From a virus: 27,813 nucleotides of DNA. The stretch covers positions 1-27,813 of IMG/VR virus record IMGVR_UViG_3300035199_000357. One strand, given 5' to 3'. The translations under genes and the position numbers were made by a program. The notes under the pieces are model-generated. The model saw only the letters and a list, made by a program, of their open reading frames with translations, was not told the origin of the DNA and searched no databases. Positions 5,186 through 11,591 of this stretch are shown here, one piece after another (position 1 is the first letter of the stretch; each line of letters begins with the position of its first letter).

Positions 5186-6629
5186 GGCCCCATCCTGTGA
5201 ACCCCTCAATCTCGCGACGATTGAAAACGTCAAGACGGCGGCCTGGCGTCACGCGCCTGATCAGGTCGTAAAACTCCTCCGGTTTTTCCGAATGACCACC
5301 GCGTGGTGCAGAAAAGCAACAGTTGAACGCCTTCGTGTCCGCAAACTCCGGTTTCCCTAGCCTGGCATAAATACAGAATTCGCAGTTGTATTGAGGCAGG
5401 CCAAACGGCTGAAATCCGCCGGGCTTGTGCCAGACCATCGTTAGGACATAGCGAAATCCCCACGCTGCGACGGTCGAAATTGCGGCTGGTAGGAATTTCT
5501 GAGTCGTCCACATGAACAGATGGCAGTCGGCCGCGGCGACATCCTGCACAACAGAGAATTCCTCGATGGCTTCGAGCGACATCACCGGGTAATCCATGCC
5601 GACTTGGTTTGGTGCCACGTCGCGGTCAATCTTTTCCATCGGCCACGGGGGGTCGACCACGATCACATCATACCGGCTGTCGTCGATCGGCTCCTCGTCT
5701 CGCGACATGGCGACCTCTTCCAGGCCGGCACGTTTCTCCTGCACCTTAGAGAACACCCACGCATCACCACCGCGATTAGCGTCCAGCCAGAGCAGCCAGT
5801 CTTTTTGCAGGTCGGCGTGGTCGATTAGATCCGCGTGAACTTTCTCGACCAATCGCAGAATCTGGTTGACCTGCTGGTGCCTCAGTTTGCCGGAAAATAT
5901 CGCGGCGGCCGTTTCAGCCTCTTGAAACAGATCAATCAGCGGACTGGCCTTGACTGACTGCCAACCGTCAACCGCCTGCTGAACAGCCTTTATGACATTC
6001 ACCAGGCTCAGCTTCTTATCGAGCATGTACTGCACAGCGGGCAGCCACGCACCATCCGGCAAAGAATGTATGGCCGCCAGGTGTCGCGACCGGCCCAGCA
6101 GTGACTCCGGTGAGATGTCTGCCGATTCGGATAAAGGTGCACCACGTGGTGCACCTTTACTGGTGATCTGGCGAAACACGGTGGCGGCTTGTCTATAGGA
6201 CGAGACGTGCTGGCGCTGCTTGCCGATCTGTCTAGCATATGCGGAGAGCCCGCCAGCCTCGCCGCGGCCGCCCTTTGACAGCGGCACCTGTTGCAGTGCG
6301 TGAATGCCGATCTCTAGACCGTCCATTTCACCTTGATTGTTTGCCGTTGCGAGTTCCATGTGCGCCGCAGCATCGTCCAGCTCCCTGACCCAGCACCAGA
6401 TATCAGCCAACCCTGCCTTGATGGCCGCCGCTTTCCGGTGATGTCCTGACGTTATTTGAAACCTACCATCCAGCGGCCTCACGCTTATGGCGTGCTCCCT
6501 TGGATATTCGACGTCCAGTGAAGCGGCGATCGCGTCAATGACGTCCTGTCGCCTCACTAGCCGCGGGTTGTCTGGATGATCGTCAATCAGGTCGATCCTG
6601 ATCAGCGTCAATTCTGCATCCTGTGTCAT
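5172..6629 (-). CDS. ParB-like domain fused to MT-A70-type adenine methyltransferase
   Basis: 485 residues in three parts. Residues about 9-100 are a ParB/sulfiredoxin-type domain (IDDHPDNPR, then ITSGHHRKAAAIKAG). Residues 129-147 resemble the ParB helix-turn-helix (SAYARQIGKQRQHVSSYRQ). Residues about 318-480 are an MT-A70 methyltransferase with DPPW at 326-329, which would place a methyl group on adenine N6 using S-adenosylmethionine. The gene follows HNH by 3 bp. Modification of phage DNA against host restriction is the most likely role. A 28-bp palindrome lies inside, just after the HTH codons. Confidence 0.85.
   Translation of the reverse strand: MTQDAELTLIRIDLIDDHPDNPRLVRRQDVIDAIAASLDVEYPREHAISVRPLDGRFQITSGHHRKAAAIKAGLADIWCWVRELDDAAAHMELATANNQGEMDGLEIGIHALQQVPLSKGGRGEAGGLSAYARQIGKQRQHVSSYRQAATVFRQITSKGAPRGAPLSESADISPESLLGRSRHLAAIHSLPDGAWLPAVQYMLDKKLSLVNVIKAVQQAVDGWQSVKASPLIDLFQEAETAAAIFSGKLRHQQVNQILRLVEKVHADLIDHADLQKDWLLWLDANRGGDAWVFSKVQEKRAGLEEVAMSRDEEPIDDSRYDVIVVDPPWPMEKIDRDVAPNQVGMDYPVMSLEAIEEFSVVQDVAAADCHLFMWTTQKFLPAAISTVAAWGFRYVLTMVWHKPGGFQPFGLPQYNCEFCIYARLGKPEFADTKAFNCCFSAPRGGHSEKPEEFYDLIRRVTPGRRLDVFNRREIEGFTGWGHESV
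6132..6159. repeat. 28-bp perfect palindrome centred on CACGTG
   Basis: Each 14-bp arm reads TAAAGGTGCACCAC and its exact complement follows without a spacer. GGTGCACC, itself a palindrome, appears twice around ACGT. The site codes for KGAPRGAPL in the ParB-methyltransferase. The CACGTG centre is also the centre of bacterial parS sites. Confidence 0.9.
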
Positions 6630-6632
6630 TCC

Positions 6633-6935
6633 CTAGCCTCTCTCCATTTGTTCCCAATATGTCCACCAGTGGCACTCCATATCCCGTGGATCGTTCCACC
6701 AGTCCCCGATTGCATCAACGTGCCGGCCACGATGGCAAGCCCTGCACAATGCCGCCAGATCCCCCTCGCATTCAGTTCCCACCGTCTCGTAGTGCAGGTG
6801 ATGCAACTCAAGGCCCGCTGCCGCGCCGCAGTCTTCACACGCACCAGCGGCGCGGCCTTTGACCGCCTGGCGTATCGCTGCCGGGATCGGTCGAGATCCT
6901 GGCTGTGGTCGGTCGATACACTGCCGGTCCGTCAT
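6633..6935 (-). CDS. HNH endonuclease
   Basis: 100 residues from ATG 6935, which overlaps the upstream stop as ATGA. Two zinc-binding pairs, CEDC at 33-36 and CRAC at 64-67, frame the metal-binding core LELHHLHY (His45, His46) and a final His in CHRGRH. This is the HNH fold of small phage nucleases. It is located among replication genes rather than next to terminase, so a role in replication, recombination, or as a free-standing homing nuclease is possible. Confidence 0.85.
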   Translation of the reverse strand: MTDRQCIDRPQPGSRPIPAAIRQAVKGRAAGACEDCGAAAGLELHHLHYETVGTECEGDLAALCRACHRGRHVDAIGDWWNDPRDMECHWWTYWEQMERG

Positions 6936-7369
6936 CCGTTCCACTCCAGCTCCCCGGCTAGTTTCACCGCTTCGACGTCCGCCGGCCCAGCCGCCTGACG
7001 CTCGGCCAGTTTCTCCGCCCGGATCGCGCGGTAGTCGATCGGGTCGCGGCTGTGTGTCCGGCTGCCCTCGATCCGCAACTGGCCCGGTGTCGCCTCAGCT
7101 TGTGCGTCCTGTTGAATTCGCACACACAGTGACCGCAGCTTGCCCACGCTCGGGAATGGATCGTCGGCCAGGCAAAACCGATCGACTGCCGCTGACATAA
7201 TCTCAGCCGAATAGCAGCCGAGGTACTGAAACCACACTTCAAGATCCGTCTCTGTGAACGCCCTGCACCGTGTGGCCGATGCCAGCCGGGCCATGATTCC
7301 TGCGAACATTGGCGGTCCAATTTTTGGCGGCCTCGAGTGTTGCGTCTGTGCCTGCTGCTGGTTTTCCAT
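6932..7369 (-). CDS. Putative helicase loader-like replication protein
   Basis: 145 residues. After a Gln-rich N-terminus, FAGIMARLASATRCRAFTET and the segment WFQYLGCYSAEIMSAAVDRF...DDPFPSVGKLRSLC follow the pattern of small helical phage proteins related to the G39P-type helicase loader. It lies directly downstream of the initiator gene, as expected for a loader. ATG 7369 has GAGGG about 6 nt upstream but makes a 131-bp overlap with the initiator gene; ATG 7309 would reduce it. Function is inferred from pattern and position. Confidence 0.6.
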   Translation of the reverse strand: MENQQQAQTQHSRPPKIGPPMFAGIMARLASATRCRAFTETDLEVWFQYLGCYSAEIMSAAVDRFCLADDPFPSVGKLRSLCVRIQQDAQAEATPGQLRIEGSRTHSRDPIDYRAIRAEKLAERQAAGPADVEAVKLAGELEWNG

Positions 7370-8084
7370 TTCTACCCTCGTCTTTCCATTCTGATCGGTC
7401 GTCTTCCCATCGGTGATTGTTGAACCATGTCGCCGGGTGTGGGATGAACTTCTTGTCTGATCCTGAAACTGCGGCGGCGTACTCCGTCACAGCCGCCAGC
7501 AGTTCCGAATAGCCAATGTGTTTCAGTGCCTTTTCGATCGCCTTGTGAGCCACGCGTTTGCCGACATGTCGCGGGTAAGCTTGGTAAACGGCCTCGATGT
7601 CAGCGGCTGTTGATGCTGGCTTGATGCCAGTCTGATGCTGTTTTGATGCTGGTTTGATGCTCTTTCCTCTTCTATCCTCTCCTCTCCTCTTCTCTGGTTG
7701 CGCTTCTTGCGCAACATTTGTTGCGCTCGGAGCGTCACATTGTGACCGTGCCTTTTTCATCCTCTGGGCCGCTTGAGCCCTTGTTTTTGCTGGTTTTCCG
7801 TTGTGCCGGTTGTAATTCGTTAGCGTCAAATCGCCATCAACACCCGTCAGCCAGCCAACATCAATCATCGCATCAGCAGCACCATTGACCTGCATCAATC
7901 GGTCGAGCCATTTTCGTGTAACGCTGAGAGCGCAACCGGTTGATGTTTGTTGGTCCGCCCATATCCAGAGCCTCAGGCAGGCACCGACGACTGCGTTCTG
8001 GTCGACGCCCAGGATGTCGGCCATGTGGACGATTTCGGGTTTATCCGGTGTCGCGTGTTCAATTTTCAGCCAGTCGCCGGCCAT
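7239..8084 (-). CDS. Phage replication initiator protein (O-like)
   Basis: 281 residues. The N-terminal part (DWLKIEHATPDKPEIVHMAD, then LRLWIWADQQT and VTRKWLDRLM) looks like the winged-helix domain of phage replication proteins. The C-terminal part (YQAYPRHVGKRVAHKAIEKA...FIPHPATWFNNHRWEDD) is the domain common at the end of phage replication initiators and helicase recruiters. The hydrophilic linker, about residues 130-160, is encoded by the iterons and the polypurine tract. This arrangement, an initiator containing its own origin, is like lambda O. Helicase loader and HNH genes follow. Confidence 0.8.
   Translation of the reverse strand: MAGDWLKIEHATPDKPEIVHMADILGVDQNAVVGACLRLWIWADQQTSTGCALSVTRKWLDRLMQVNGAADAMIDVGWLTGVDGDLTLTNYNRHNGKPAKTRAQAAQRMKKARSQCDAPSATNVAQEAQPEKRRGEDRRGKSIKPASKQHQTGIKPASTAADIEAVYQAYPRHVGKRVAHKAIEKALKHIGYSELLAAVTEYAAAVSGSDKKFIPHPATWFNNHRWEDDRSEWKDEGRNGKPAAGTDATLEAAKNWTANVRRNHGPAGIGHTVQGVHRDGS
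7610..7664. repeat. Five tandem 11-bp iterons
   Basis: GATGC recurs at 7612, 7623, 7634, 7645 and 7656, exactly every 11 bp. The units read close to TTGATGCTGGT. Since 11 is not a multiple of 3, the protein does not repeat in step, so the conservation is at DNA level. It is a good candidate for initiator-binding iterons of the phage origin. Confidence 0.8.
7660..7726. other. Origin-like flank: polypyrimidine tract and inverted repeat
   Basis: Directly after the iterons, 35 of the 36 plus-strand bases at 7660-7695 are pyrimidines (a single A at 7674). Then GTTGCGC (7697-7703) and GCGCAAC (7709-7715) form a 7-bp inverted repeat with a 5-base loop, and a third GTTGCGC lies at 7720-7726. Such strand-asymmetric tracts and inverted repeats next to iterons are typical of lambdoid origins. 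Confidence 0.6.
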
Positions 8085-8086
8085 CT

Positions 8087-8311
8087 CTAATCGTCCCCAA
8101 ATGTCAGTTTCAGCAGCTCAGTAACCTTCCGGGTCCGTTTCTTGCCGTCGTCATGGATGATCGAATAGCACATCCAGCCCTGGTGCTTGAACGCTGTCAA
8201 TTCGTGTGTGCGGTGTTTCGTTGAACGTCCGATTCCGCGGTGACTGTAGACGCGGCCACTTCGTGCCATCGAGTATTTCGAAGCGGTGGGAATTTGTGTC
8301 AGTTCGGCCAT
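8087..8311 (-). CDS. NUMOD4-like DNA-binding protein (74 residues)
   Basis: It starts at ATG 8311, coupled to the upstream stop as TAATG. The sequence YSMARSGRVYSH..., then HQGWMCYSIIHDDGKKRTRKVTELLKLTFG, follows the pattern of NUMOD4-type modules (YxVSxxGRVxS...GYxxVxLxxDGKxxxxxVHRLV) found next to HNH homing nucleases. No HNH motif follows, so it is either a stand-alone binding module or the remnant of a homing endonuclease. Confidence 0.55.
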   Translation of the reverse strand: MAELTQIPTASKYSMARSGRVYSHRGIGRSTKHRTHELTAFKHQGWMCYSIIHDDGKKRTRKVTELLKLTFGDD

Positions 8312-8814
8312 TAATGCCACCCGTCGTCGGCGATGGATTCCATGTGATCGTCAAGCCAGTGATTCTTGGCTTCGATCCATTCGAGCGAGTCGACCGACAG
8401 GCCCAGCGTGTCCTCGTATCGGACCCGTGCAGCCTCAAATTGCAGCACCAGTCCACCGGGCTGGCCATGCTCGCAGATCGACCAGGCCCGACGCCAGGAC
8501 GACTCTGCAACGCCGAATGTCTGGACGCTCGCTACGATCGCGTGATGCAGTTCCCATTGTCGGACGTGTTCGCCGGCCAGGTCGATGGCGTCGACCTCTG
8601 CCGCCGTCAACGCACCGGCTGACCACAGCTTGAACACACGCTCCCGCAGCCAGCCGAATTCGACGACGGCATCCGATGTCATAACCTCAGCATCCGCCTG
8701 AGCGGTCATTGCAGCATCGCGTGCGGCCTGGACGCGGCGATACCATCCGAGCGGCGATTGGGCCTGTGCTGGTGACGTGCAGGTGATGAGCAGTGCTGCT
8801 GTGATTAATCTCAT
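8311..8814 (-). CDS. Secreted helical protein, 167 residues
   Basis: ATG 8814 has GAGG about 9 nt upstream and opens with a signal peptide (MRLITAALLITCTSPAQAQ, cleavage likely after AQA). The mature part is mostly helical, rich in Trp and charged residues (FGWLRERVFKLWSAG, SSWRRAWSICEHGQPGG). No family is recognised. It lies between the SSB-like gene and a NUMOD4-like gene, an unexpected place for an exported protein. An effect on the host envelope or on competing phages is speculative. Confidence 0.65.
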   Translation of the reverse strand: MRLITAALLITCTSPAQAQSPLGWYRRVQAARDAAMTAQADAEVMTSDAVVEFGWLRERVFKLWSAGALTAAEVDAIDLAGEHVRQWELHHAIVASVQTFGVAESSWRRAWSICEHGQPGGLVLQFEAARVRYEDTLGLSVDSLEWIEAKNHWLDDHMESIADDGWH

Positions 8815-8828
8815 GGGTTCAATCCTCG

Positions 8829-8876
8829 AAAAGGCCGGCGGCCGGGCGGGCTGGCTGGGACCACGCACCGGCCGCC
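8829..8876 (-). terminator. GC-rich hairpin, possible weak terminator
   Basis: Minus-strand GGCGGCCGG and CCGGCCGCC form a 9-bp stem with a 22-nt loop. GGCC and then TTTT follow. The T run is short and displaced, so partial termination or an mRNA end is more likely than full stop. It lies in the 75-bp gap after the SSB-like gene. Confidence 0.4.
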
Positions 8877-8889
8877 AGCGGCGACAATT

Positions 8890-9429
8890 TCAGAATGGGA
8901 TCTCATCGCCCGGCGTTTCCACCGGCGCGACGGGCACCGGCTGTTCGTCGTCAGGCGGTGCCGGCTTGCGGCTGGTGCGCTTCTTGGCCGGCCGTGTGTC
9001 GGCCTTTTCAGCTTTCAGCAGATCAGCGAACGCGGCATTTAACGCCTGGGCCTTGACGGGCCGCGGCTTGGCGGTTGGCAGCGGCAGATCCCACCGGGTC
9101 GTCAGGCGGTCGTTGTAACTGTCGTCCGTCGCCTCGACAGTGATCACCACTCCATCCATATCGCCCGCCAGGGTCTGAAACTGGCTGCCTTCCCAGCCGG
9201 CACCTCGAAGCTTTCGCAGCGTGTAGCCGCGGGTCTTGTCGGTGTGCGACATCAGCCAGATTTTTTGACTGTACGGCGACGGGTCCACCGGCAGCTCTCC
9301 GCCATCGGTGACCGCGGCCAGCGGCAGGATATAGACCAGAATGGCGTCATGCCCGTTATTGGTTTCGACCAGCTCGATCTGCGTGACTTTCGCCCGGTAC
9401 GTGCCGGCAGTCCAGAATCGCTCGCTCAT
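8890..9429 (-). CDS. SSB-like single-stranded DNA-binding protein (DUF669-type)
   Basis: 179 residues. The N-terminal two-thirds look like an OB-fold (TAGTYRAKVTQIEL...NGHDAILVYILPL, then DGVVITVEA). It continues into a Lys/Pro-rich disordered linker and ends in PGDEIPF, the acidic hydrophobic tip by which SSB proteins recruit partners. The start overlaps the Sak4-like gene stop as ATGA. Pairing of a RecA-like annealing or recombinase gene with such an SSB is common in phages. It probably coats single-stranded DNA during recombination and replication. Confidence 0.75.
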   Translation of the reverse strand: MSERFWTAGTYRAKVTQIELVETNNGHDAILVYILPLAAVTDGGELPVDPSPYSQKIWLMSHTDKTRGYTLRKLRGAGWEGSQFQTLAGDMDGVVITVEATDDSYNDRLTTRWDLPLPTAKPRPVKAQALNAAFADLLKAEKADTRPAKKRTSRKPAPPDDEQPVPVAPVETPGDEIPF

Positions 9430-10247
9430 TTCGCACCGCCTTTCATCGCGTCGACGAAGTTACCCCAGGCTTCCGGGCCGCTGTCGCCCATTGGTATTTC
9501 ATCGGCCAGGCCGTGCCTGTTTTTTGCGTCGTAGGCGGCGTTGCGTACCGTGTACAACATTCGTTCCGTGCCACCCTTGCCCTTGCCCTTGGCGGCGTCG
9601 TCGCGGGCTCCCACGACCTCGGTGTAGAAGTTGCCAAACATGACCACGTCGGCGAAGCGGGCCGTCAGTGCCCACGTCTTACGGTGCAGGTCAGGCGTGT
9701 ATCGGTCGTAATCGGAACCCTCGGGATTCTGGAATGTCCTGATCGCCGAATGGCATAGCAGTAGGACCGACATCCGACGCTCCGTCCGCAATTGGTCGAG
9801 TGCCCGGAGCAGGTCGCGCCAATAGGTCAGGCTGACTTCGTAGCCCTGGGCGAACGATAGGAAGCCGGCCTTGCCCCAATCGCCGCCGAACTCGACGCGA
9901 CAGACGTGCTCGTGGCACAGCCGCTCCACACCGTTGAGCGTGTCGACAACCAGCGTTTTGAACTTGTGCTTACCCGTGATCAGCTCGCCGATGCATTCCA
10001 GCACATCCGGCCACGTTTCCCACTCTGGAAAATACGGCGTTTCGTCCACCTGGCCGGCGTCAATGAGTGTCTGCAGGCCAGTCTCGCCGGTAGACAGGCC
10101 AAACACCGCACCAGGTGCCGACGCTCCCAGGCTCGATTTGCCAATCCCCTCGACTCCGTGTAGGACCACGATGTTCGGGCGGTTGCCGCCGGTCGTTGCC
10201 ACTTTCGATAGGAATTTACTCGGTGCCGCTTTCGTCGCTGTCGCCAT
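9426..10247 (-). CDS. Sak4-like RecA-fold recombination ATPase
   Basis: 273 residues from ATG 10247, chosen because GGGAG is 9 nt upstream; ATG 10256 directly abuts the ribosome site. Walker A is GVEGIGKSS (31-39) and the Walker B-like strand is FKTLVVDTLN (Asp102). The motifs SVLLLCHSAIRTF and ADVVMFGNF fit the phage AAA_24/Sak4 group, which acts in single-strand annealing and strand exchange. The SSB-like partner is coupled downstream. It shares an upstream leader with two other early genes. Confidence 0.8.
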   Translation of the reverse strand: MATATKAAPSKFLSKVATTGGNRPNIVVLHGVEGIGKSSLGASAPGAVFGLSTGETGLQTLIDAGQVDETPYFPEWETWPDVLECIGELITGKHKFKTLVVDTLNGVERLCHEHVCRVEFGGDWGKAGFLSFAQGYEVSLTYWRDLLRALDQLRTERRMSVLLLCHSAIRTFQNPEGSDYDRYTPDLHRKTWALTARFADVVMFGNFYTEVVGARDDAAKGKGKGGTERMLYTVRNAAYDAKNRHGLADEIPMGDSGPEAWGNFVDAMKGGAK

Positions 10248-10554
10248 TGTCATCATCTCCCATTTCTGAAAACTCCGCCAGTACGTCAGCCACGCCGGCC
10301 GACGGTTTTTTCCGCTGTGGACACGGTCGCCGCGTCCACCTGCAAATCAGCTCACCATTTCTGTGATGTGTGATTCGTTCCGCATCACAGCATCCGTGCG
10401 AACATTCGCCGTGATCTATGACGTGGTCGCGTTCACGGCGGGCCGATTCAGCAAGCCGCATCATCTCAACATTGCCGAGTATGTGGCCCTGGCAGGTGAA
10501 ATCCTGCACACCGTGCTTGACCAGGTATTCCGCTGTTCGGGGTTCACGCGGCAT
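10216..10554 (-). CDS. Hypothetical 112-residue protein with Cys/His cluster
   Basis: It starts at ATG 10554, 11 bp inside csrA, and ends 32 bp inside the Sak4-like gene. The segment DHGECSHGCCDAERITHH could bind zinc, followed by ELICRWTRRPCPQRKK. The last part is very acidic (MGDDDNGDSDESGTE). No family recognised. Its close coupling to csrA suggests co-regulation. Confidence 0.6.
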   Translation of the reverse strand: MPREPRTAEYLVKHGVQDFTCQGHILGNVEMMRLAESARRERDHVIDHGECSHGCCDAERITHHRNGELICRWTRRPCPQRKKPSAGVADVLAEFSEMGDDDNGDSDESGTE

Positions 10555-10708
10555 CGCGTTTGCCCTCGAGTTCTGTGCGGATGATCTTGATCTCTTTCGG
10601 TGCGTCGATTCCGAGTTTGCACCGGCCAGGCCGGCAGCCCACGATCGTGATCACCACATCTTTTCCGATTCGTATCGACTGATCTTTTTCGCGTCCGAGT
10701 ACTAGCAT
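10544..10708 (-). CDS. csrA: CsrA translational regulator (phage-encoded)
   Basis: 54 residues: MLVLGREKDQSIRIGKDV, then a strand pair with CRPGRCKLGIDAPKEIKIIR and a short tail ELEGKRDAA. The match to CsrA is clear: MLxLxRxxxxSIxIG at the start, GIxAPKEIxIxR in the core, including the RNA-binding arginine of the final strand. CsrA dimers bind GGA in hairpin loops near ribosome sites and usually block translation. It is slightly shorter than E. coli CsrA (61). GGGAG precedes the ATG. It is in the early operon after a membrane peptide, so it may control phage or host messages. Confidence 0.9.
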   Translation of the reverse strand: MLVLGREKDQSIRIGKDVVITIVGCRPGRCKLGIDAPKEIKIIRTELEGKRDAA

Positions 10709-10723
10709 TTGTCATCTCCCTTT

Positions 10724-10804
10724 TCAGTCATCGTCCAACAGTAGACACGCCGCGATCAAACTGCCAATGGCGACCGCCGCGACGTGGGCCAACGTCCAGG
10801 TCAT
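10724..10804 (-). CDS. Membrane micro-protein, 26 residues
   Basis: Its ATG overlaps the HTH gene stop as ATGA, and it ends 15 bp before csrA. The sequence is MTWTLAHVAAVAIGSLIAAC followed by LLLDDD: one hydrophobic helix with an acidic tail, so a single-pass membrane peptide. Translational coupling and the empty remaining gap support it. Function unknown. Confidence 0.5.
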   Translation of the reverse strand: MTWTLAHVAAVAIGSLIAACLLLDDD

Positions 10805-11019
10805 TCTGTGGTCCTGTTGTCATCAAGAAAAGCTTCGAGGTCAGCCATGCGATACCGCACCGCACGTCCTAATCGAACGAACGGCAGACGTACACGATTA
10901 TCCCTCGCCGGGCGTCTCCACGTCCTCAGCGTCTGCGGCGTCACCGACAGGAACTCGGCCGCTTCGACTGTGGTCAACAATGGCTGTGTCTGTCGCTTGG
11001 TGTTGATCGGTGTTGACAT
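10801..11019 (-). CDS. Excisionase-like helix-turn-helix protein (HTH_17/MerR-type)
   Basis: 72 residues from ATG 11019 with GGAG 8 nt upstream. It has the HTH_17 pattern LLTTVEAAEFLSVTPQTLRTW, then RVRLPFVRLGRAVRYRMADL and EAFLDD. The family includes phage excisionases and small DNA-binding regulators. The gene is directly behind a predicted promoter and heads the csrA-Sak4 operon, so it may regulate early transcription. No integrase is in the window, so the excisionase role cannot be judged. Confidence 0.8.
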   Translation of the reverse strand: MSTPINTKRQTQPLLTTVEAAEFLSVTPQTLRTWRRPARDNRVRLPFVRLGRAVRYRMADLEAFLDDNRTTE

Positions 11020-11038
11020 GATATATCTCCAGCGGCGA

Positions 11039-11067
11039 ACGATATAGAATGGCCTCGAACGTGTCAA
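11039..11067 (-). promoter_or_regulatory. Predicted sigma70-type promoter for the HTH-csrA operon
   Basis: Minus strand TTGACA (11067-11062), 17-bp spacer, TATCGT (11044-11039); an overlapping TATATC gives a 15-bp spacer. It lies in the 64-bp gap between the RHH gene and the HTH gene. The -35 context TTGACACGTTCGAG resembles that of the 12224-12251 promoter. Confidence 0.6.
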
Positions 11068-11083
11068 GCGATGTTTGCGAGAA

Positions 11084-11278
11084 TTACCCGCGGGCACATT
11101 CGGCCCGCAATATCTCCACGATTACATCCGACCGGCTGACGTCACGCCGTAACGCCTCGAGCGCGACCCAGGCGAACAGTGACCCCGGCAGCCTGATCGC
11201 GGTTTGTATCGTCGGCTCGTTGTATTTCGGTTTCGGGCCTGCACCGTCACGCCGGCCGCCGTGTTTGGCTTCAGTCAT
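11084..11278 (-). CDS. Ribbon-helix-helix-like small DNA-binding protein
   Basis: 64 residues. It opens with GGRRDGAGPKPKYNEP, a basic Gly-rich arm, followed by TIQTAIRLPGSLFAWVALEA and RDVSRSDVIVEILR, a strand-helix-helix pattern like Arc/MetJ-type regulators. It is coupled to the gene upstream by a 4-bp overlap. It is probably an early transcription regulator, perhaps of the promoter just downstream. Confidence 0.65.
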   Translation of the reverse strand: MTEAKHGGRRDGAGPKPKYNEPTIQTAIRLPGSLFAWVALEALRRDVSRSDVIVEILRAECARG

Positions 11279-11562
11279 CCTGTCACCCCGTTCCGATGTT
11301 GATACGCGGTGACAATGTCGGCATCGATCGGCAGGGCCAGCCGGCTCTCCGGCACGTCACCCACTGCCACGCGGCGGATGTGCCGGTCCTCGTTCTTATG
11401 CCACTGCTCAAAATCGATGGCGTTGTCCTGGCCGCAGACCACAAACGTCTCAACCCCTGCTAGTCGGCTGTCGATCGGCGTCCAGCCCCAGCCACCGGGC
11501 CCGATGTTGAGGATGTGCTGGCCGGCAATGTCTGTGAACGCGTAGAGTGTTTCGCTTGCCAT
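11275..11562 (-). CDS. Hypothetical 95-residue protein
   Basis: Soluble, no recognised family, with motifs ILNIGPGGWGWTPI and VVCGQDNAIDFEQWH. ATG 11562 is preceded by the shared leader GGGAGATGATGAC, which here sits in a small hairpin (11568-11582). It overlaps the RHH gene by 4 bp. Confidence 0.6.
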   Translation of the reverse strand: MASETLYAFTDIAGQHILNIGPGGWGWTPIDSRLAGVETFVVCGQDNAIDFEQWHKNEDRHIRRVAVGDVPESRLALPIDADIVTAYQHRNGVTG

Positions 11563-11564
11563 GT

Positions 11565-11582
11565 GTCATCATCTCCCATGAT
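11565..11582 (-). promoter_or_regulatory. Ribosome-site hairpin with GGA loop, candidate CsrA site
   Basis: In the RNA, AUCAU-GGGAG-AUGAU gives a 5-bp stem with the Shine-Dalgarno GGGAG as loop, 5 nt before the ATG at 11562. A GGA in a hairpin loop at a ribosome site is the CsrA binding pattern, and csrA is about 850 bp downstream in the same region. The stem is short and AT-rich. Confidence 0.45.
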
Positions 11583-11591
11583 CGTTGGTTT

